Below are positions 4,789 through 8,027 of a DNA stretch of 8,027 nt, piece by piece (the stretch's first letter is position 1; every line of letters begins with the position of its first letter). The stretch lies in assembly GCA_005787645.1 (NCBI GenBank), contig SYAM01000042.1, forward strand, positions 1 to 8,027, in the 5' to 3' direction. The notes beneath the pieces are model-generated. The model had not been told where the DNA came from. It made no database searches and saw nothing but the letters and a program-made list of their open reading frames with translations. The position numbers and the translations under genes were made by a program. The stretch comes from Actinomycetota bacterium. Lineage in GTDB: Bacteria; Actinomycetota; Actinomycetes; Nanopelagicales; Nanopelagicaceae.

Positions 4789-6240
4789 GTGGCTAAAGAG
4801 AAAGGGTCCTTCTTGAAAATCAACAAAAAAATGATTGCTTTGGTTGCTGCGCTAGGGCTACTACTTAGTAGCACAAGTGTGCTCAGCGCCTCAGCACAGA
4901 CGAAGAAGCCAGCGAAGAAGACTGCAACAAAGAAGCCTGCTGTAAAGGCCTCACCTGCAGCTCCAGCGAAGACTGCTCAACAAATCGCAATGGAGAAAGA
5001 AATCGCCGCGCTCAAGGCTTCCGGAAAGCCATTTACCTACTGGATTGGTTTGATCTTTTCTGACATCGCAAACAGCGCAGCCGCTGGGCAGATCCTTGCT
5101 TGGGGCAAGTCAAAGGGAATCAAAGTTGAACCAGTTTTGGTTAATCAGAATAACTTGACGGCTAACGTCACTGCAGCCGTTGCCGCAGGCACGATGCCAG
5201 ATGCACTCGACATTAGCGATACCTTGATGTTGCAGTTGGGCTCGAAGAATTTGCTCAACGTTCAAGCACTTTCTAATGAAATGGCTCGCATTTATGGTGG
5301 TTGGAATCAAGCAGCCGCTAACTTCGACAAGGCCGACTACGCAGGCAAGGGACTTGGTGTTCCGTACGGAATCTCCGGCAACTTGATCAACCGACGCCTT
5401 GACCTCCTCAAGGATGCTGGTGCAAAGACTACAGCTCCAAAGACATGGGAAGAGTTGATGGAAGCTGCAACCAAGGCAATGAAGGTGGGCGGTGCAGGCT
5501 TTGCTCTTGGAAATGTTGGCGATGCTGAATCAGTATTCCGCGCACAATTTGTCGGTTACGGTGGCCGCTACGCAGATGATGCAGGTAAGAAGTGCACCAT
5601 CGATTCCAAGGCAACTCGTGACTTCCTTGGATTTGTGAAGAAGTGGTACGACAAGGGTGCATACCCAACCAGTGCTGTCACTACTGATGGCGGTTGGGAT
5701 AACAACCTTTATCTCGGTGGCAAAACTGTCTTCATTGCTAACCCAGGTTCGGTCTACGTAACCTTGGTGAACGGTTCGGCAGCATGGCCAAAGAATCCAA
5801 CGCTTCAGAAGAACACCGGTTTCTCCGGACTTCCTGGCGGACCAGTAGCACGCGTTGCTCCCTCAAATGCGTGGCTCCGAGGCATCTCTGCGACCACTAA
5901 GTATCCAGAGCTTGCAAAGGATCTTATTCGCCACTTGATGAAGCTTGAGAACATCGATATCTACTACGAGTGGGCTATTTATGGTCCAACACTCAAAGCC
6001 TACAACAAGTTCGAATATTGGGATGAGAATGTCGATCCAGTGCACGGCGGTCTCTATGACCTTGCTGTCAATGGAACTTCGAGCTCATTCCCGGATGTGA
6101 ACAATGCGGCTTACGCAAAGTTCGGAACTGAGTTCCAGCTTTCAAAGATGGTCCAACGCCACCTCCTCGATGGAGATAGCGCTGATAAGACCATTGCTGA
6201 AGCGCAAACCGCGTGTCAGAAGATCTACGACGCAAGCTGA
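4789..6240 (+). CDS. Extracellular sugar-binding protein of a CUT1 ABC importer
   Basis: The 483-residue product is a family 1 extracellular solute-binding protein that captures a sugar-like ligand and delivers it to the two permeases encoded downstream. The signal peptide has a long Lys-rich start (1-14), a hydrophobic core (15-32) and a likely cut after ASA36. There is no lipobox cysteine. A Lys/Ala/Pro-rich stretch (38-62) comes next and then the mature fold. Typical features are PFTYWIGLIFS (81-91), AAGTMPDALD (132-141), GLGVPYGISGNLINRRL (188-204) with DLLKDAGAKTTAPKTWEEL after it, and IANPGS (316-321). Aromatic residues are frequent in the second lobe (W287, W303, W333, W362, W395), as in carbohydrate binders. 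Two mature cysteines (269, 476) might pair. GTG 4789 is chosen because an in-frame stop lies at 4783-4785 and the internal ATG at 4831 would strip the basic signal region. Ligand is unknown; the adjacent dehydrogenases suggest a polyol, sugar acid or a glycoside of one. Confidence 0.9.
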   Translation: MAKEKGSFLKINKKMIALVAALGLLLSSTSVLSASAQTKKPAKKTATKKPAVKASPAAPAKTAQQIAMEKEIAALKASGKPFTYWIGLIFSDIANSAAAGQILAWGKSKGIKVEPVLVNQNNLTANVTAAVAAGTMPDALDISDTLMLQLGSKNLLNVQALSNEMARIYGGWNQAAANFDKADYAGKGLGVPYGISGNLINRRLDLLKDAGAKTTAPKTWEELMEAATKAMKVGGAGFALGNVGDAESVFRAQFVGYGGRYADDAGKKCTIDSKATRDFLGFVKKWYDKGAYPTSAVTTDGGWDNNLYLGGKTVFIANPGSVYVTLVNGSAAWPKNPTLQKNTGFSGLPGGPVARVAPSNAWLRGISATTKYPELAKDLIRHLMKLENIDIYYEWAIYGPTLKAYNKFEYWDENVDPVHGGLYDLAVNGTSSSFPDVNNAAYAKFGTEFQLSKMVQRHLLDGDSADKTIAEAQTACQKIYDAS

Positions 6241-6250
6241 TTGCTCTAAA

Positions 6251-6273
6251 AGTTTTCATCTTTGATGAGAACT
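6251..6273 (+). terminator. First intercistronic hairpin after the binding-protein gene
   Basis: AGTTTTCATC (6251-6260) pairs with GATGAGAACT (6264-6273) through 10 bp, one of them a U-G wobble, around a TTT loop. It starts 10 nt after the TGA stop. The stem is AU-rich and has no T-run behind it, so a role in RNA 3'-end protection is as likely as termination. Confidence 0.5.
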
Positions 6274-6283
6274 AAGCAGGACT

Positions 6284-6317
6284 TGGGTGGGGGCGACAAT
6301 GTTGCTCCCACCCATTT
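6284..6317 (+). terminator. Strong GC-rich hairpin between binding protein and permease
   Basis: TGGGTGGGGGCGAC (6284-6297) pairs with GTTGCTCCCACCCA (6301-6314) over 14 bp, including two G-U pairs, around an AAT loop, and is followed by TTT. This is the strongest hairpin in the window. The short T-run suggests partial termination or a block to 3' exonuclease. That would leave more binding-protein message than permease message, as is common in binding-protein-dependent operons. The permease ATG lies 33 nt downstream. Confidence 0.7.
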
Positions 6318-6346
6318 ACTAAGAAATTACAGTGACTGGAGAGTAA

Positions 6347-7276
6347 ATGGCAGTGACCAGCATGGAAAAGGCCACCCAGGTTAAGCGGGTGAAGAAGTCT
6401 CGTCGCCGCGGAGGCATCTTCGACCCAACAAGTATTCTTGGTTACTGCATGATGCTGCCTGCGATGGCAGTTCTCGTGATGTTTTTTGCCTATCCATTGG
6501 GTTTTGAAATCTGGTCAAGCCTTACCAATATGACTCTGGGAAACGATGCTAAATTCATAGGTCTTGAGAATTACCGTTATTTATTCACAGATCCTGAATT
6601 TCTAACCGCCGCCAAGAACAGCTTCGTGTATGTAACAATCGTGCAACTTGGCAAATTTATCTTGGGTCTAGGCATCGCCATCCTTCTTCACCAAAAATTA
6701 GTAGCGCGCGGTTTCTGGCGCGCGGTGGTTCTGGTTCCTTATGCAATGCCAGGATTCGTCGCTTTCTTGATTTGGAAATTGATCTATAACCCCGATATTG
6801 GATCGCTCAATATTTTTCTCTCGCAAATTGGCCTCATCGATGCGCCAATCTCATTCTTAGGCGACCGTACTTGGGCGATGCCTTCAGTCATCTTTGCAAC
6901 TATCTGGCGAGGTTTCCCATTCTGGGCAATCATGTTTCTAGCCGCGCTACAAGCGGTTCCTAAGGAGTTGTACGAGGCTGCAGCGGTCGATGGCGCAAAT
7001 GCATGGCAGCGATTCAAGAACATATCACTGCCGGGTATTCGTCCGGTGATTCTTATTGTTTTCCTGATTTCAACTATTAACACTATCAACTCGTTCGAGG
7101 CGGTGTGGCTGACCACCGCGGGTGGACCAAGTGATGCGACTGTGATCCTGCCAATCTTCGCCTACAAGGGGTTGACCTCGTTCCAGATTGGACAATCGGC
7201 TGCGGCTGCGCTGAGCTTGGTGCCTGTCGCAATCATTTTCACTTTCTTTATTTTAAGAAGAATGAAGAAGGATTAA
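6347..7276 (+). CDS. CUT1 ABC importer permease 1 (MalF/UgpA type)
   Basis: This 309-residue inner-membrane protein is one half of the translocation channel. A basic cytoplasmic start (VKRVKKSRRRGG, 12-23) precedes six predicted helices at about 31-52, 92-114, 124-146, 180-202, 231-250 and 286-303. The cytoplasmic EAA loop that docks the ATPase starts at E210 (YEAAAVDGANAW, G216) and ends ISLPG (226-230), as in the binding-protein-dependent permease family. The GGPSDATVILPIFAYKG segment (259-275) is typical of this subunit. The start at ATG 6347 is supported by GGAG at 6338-6341, 5 nt upstream. It follows the binding-protein gene after 106 bp holding two hairpins and ends 2 nt before the second permease, so the two permeases are probably translated as a pair. 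Length is normal. Ligand specificity cannot be read from this subunit. Confidence 0.93.
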   Translation: MAVTSMEKATQVKRVKKSRRRGGIFDPTSILGYCMMLPAMAVLVMFFAYPLGFEIWSSLTNMTLGNDAKFIGLENYRYLFTDPEFLTAAKNSFVYVTIVQLGKFILGLGIAILLHQKLVARGFWRAVVLVPYAMPGFVAFLIWKLIYNPDIGSLNIFLSQIGLIDAPISFLGDRTWAMPSVIFATIWRGFPFWAIMFLAALQAVPKELYEAAAVDGANAWQRFKNISLPGIRPVILIVFLISTINTINSFEAVWLTTAGGPSDATVILPIFAYKGLTSFQIGQSAAAALSLVPVAIIFTFFILRRMKKD

Positions 7277-7278
7277 TC

Positions 7279-8027
7279 ATGGCGCGCACGAATGTGAAGT
7301 TCTCTATCTTCAAGTACACCATGCTCTTAATTGTGGCGATTTTCGTCTTATATCCGGTTTATTACATGATCACACTCTCATTCCGGTCACAAGCTTCGTT
7401 GTGGAGTAATCCCACGTTACTACCAGCATCAGACTCCACACTTGATAACTTTAAAGCTGCTTTTGTAAATTCTGAGTTTCGAAAAGCGATTTACAACAGC
7501 CTCGTGGTCTGTAGTTCAGCCACTCTTCTGGCGGTAATTTTCGGGGTAATGTCGGCCTATGCGTTGACGATTTTGAATTTCAAAGGTCGTGACACAATGG
7601 GTCGAGTCATCATCATCGCCTTCTTGACTCCTGGTGCGCTGCTCTTCATTCCACTCGCCGTAATCATGGCCAATTTGTCGCTCTCAAATTCACTTCGAGG
7701 CCTTGTTTTGGTCTACTTAAGTTTCACCGTCCCACTTTCCACCTATCTTTTGCTCGGATTCTTCAAATCACTTCCGCCCGAGTTAGAGCAGGCTGCTCGA
7801 ATCGATGGAGCAAATCGACTTCAAGCGCTTTGGTATGTGTTGGTGCCGCTGGTCGCCCCGGGCTTGATATCTGTAGGAATCATCACTTTCACAGGCGCTT
7901 ATAACGAACTCCTATATTCGCTCGTTATCAACGTCTCACCTGAGGTGCGAACCGTTCCAGTAGCGATTCTCAATCTCTCAGTGGCAGATGAGGTCCCTTG
8001 GGGTAGGACCATGGCGTACTCGTCGAT
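7279..8027 (+). CDS. CUT1 ABC importer permease 2 (MalG/UgpE type), 3' end missing
   Basis: The frame from ATG 7279 runs to the window edge without a stop, giving 249 residues, so roughly 25-35 residues of the usual length of about 280 are cut off. Helices are seen at about 13-33, 75-97, 109-131, 140-162 and 192-214. Features of this subunit are LYPVYYMITLSFR (24-36), the extracellular segment containing LDNFKAAF (55-62), NSLVV (73-77) and the EAA loop starting at E170 (LEQAARIDGANR, G177) and ending LVP (188-190). It would form the second half of the channel with permease 1. AAGGA at 7268-7272 gives a good Shine-Dalgarno 6 nt before the ATG, and the gap to permease 1 is 2 nt. No nucleotide-binding subunit is seen before the edge; many actinobacterial CUT1 systems use a shared MsiK-type ATPase encoded elsewhere. 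Confidence 0.92.
   Translation, partial: MARTNVKFSIFKYTMLLIVAIFVLYPVYYMITLSFRSQASLWSNPTLLPASDSTLDNFKAAFVNSEFRKAIYNSLVVCSSATLLAVIFGVMSAYALTILNFKGRDTMGRVIIIAFLTPGALLFIPLAVIMANLSLSNSLRGLVLVYLSFTVPLSTYLLLGFFKSLPPELEQAARIDGANRLQALWYVLVPLVAPGLISVGIITFTGAYNELLYSLVINVSPEVRTVPVAILNLSVADEVPWGRTMAYSS

Noticed and set aside
6784..7116. A 110-codon minus-strand open frame
   Set aside because: It is antisense to permease 1 across its helices and EAA loop; a shadow.
1..8027. CRISPR arrays, tRNA/rRNA genes, insertion sequences or phage genes
   Set aside because: No regularly spaced repeats, no tRNA-like cloverleaf and no transposase or integrase frame was seen on either strand.

Overview
This window looks like the chromosome of a freshwater-type actinobacterium, most likely of the Nanopelagicales/acI kind. 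The clues are moderate base composition, compact spacing, several GTG starts, start codons with no clear Shine-Dalgarno, and a secreted protein ending in a basic two-cysteine tail that I recall from secreted proteins of these bacteria. The lineage call is inference from these traits and was not tested by a search.

Layout. At the left edge (1-207, minus) is the N-terminal part of a major facilitator superfamily transporter. It is divergent, with only 17 bp between starts, from a 585-residue exported protein of unknown function (225-1982, plus). That gene's 3' end overlaps by 14 bp the 3' end of a convergent long-chain mannitol-dehydrogenase-family oxidoreductase (1969-3459, minus). The oxidoreductase is divergent, with 46 bp between starts, from a zinc-type medium-chain dehydrogenase resembling L-idonate 5-dehydrogenase (about 3506-4555, plus). 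A 233-bp intergenic region follows, holding repeats, possible RNA structure and a promoter-like pair. Next comes a CUT1-type sugar ABC importer: binding protein (4789-6240), two strong intercistronic hairpins, permease 1 (6347-7276) and permease 2 (7279 to the right edge, incomplete). No ATPase is in view.

How they may work together. The window reads as an uptake and oxidation locus for a polyol or sugar acid. The importer would bring in the substrate. The two dehydrogenases could pass a keto intermediate between them: one oxidises an L-gulonate/L-idonate-like acid or a hexitol, and the other reduces or oxidises at a neighbouring stereocentre. An L-gulonate to D-fructuronate to D-mannonate route and a sorbitol/mannitol to fructose route both fit the families; the sequence alone does not decide. 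No dehydratase, kinase, aldolase or regulator gene is in the window.

I see no wholly new system. The points most worth a second look are the zinc dehydrogenase lacking every structural-zinc cysteine, the lipobox-less binding protein with a lysine-rich tether, the tailed secreted protein of unknown role, the twin hairpins between binding protein and permease, and the repeat-rich control region at 4556-4788.
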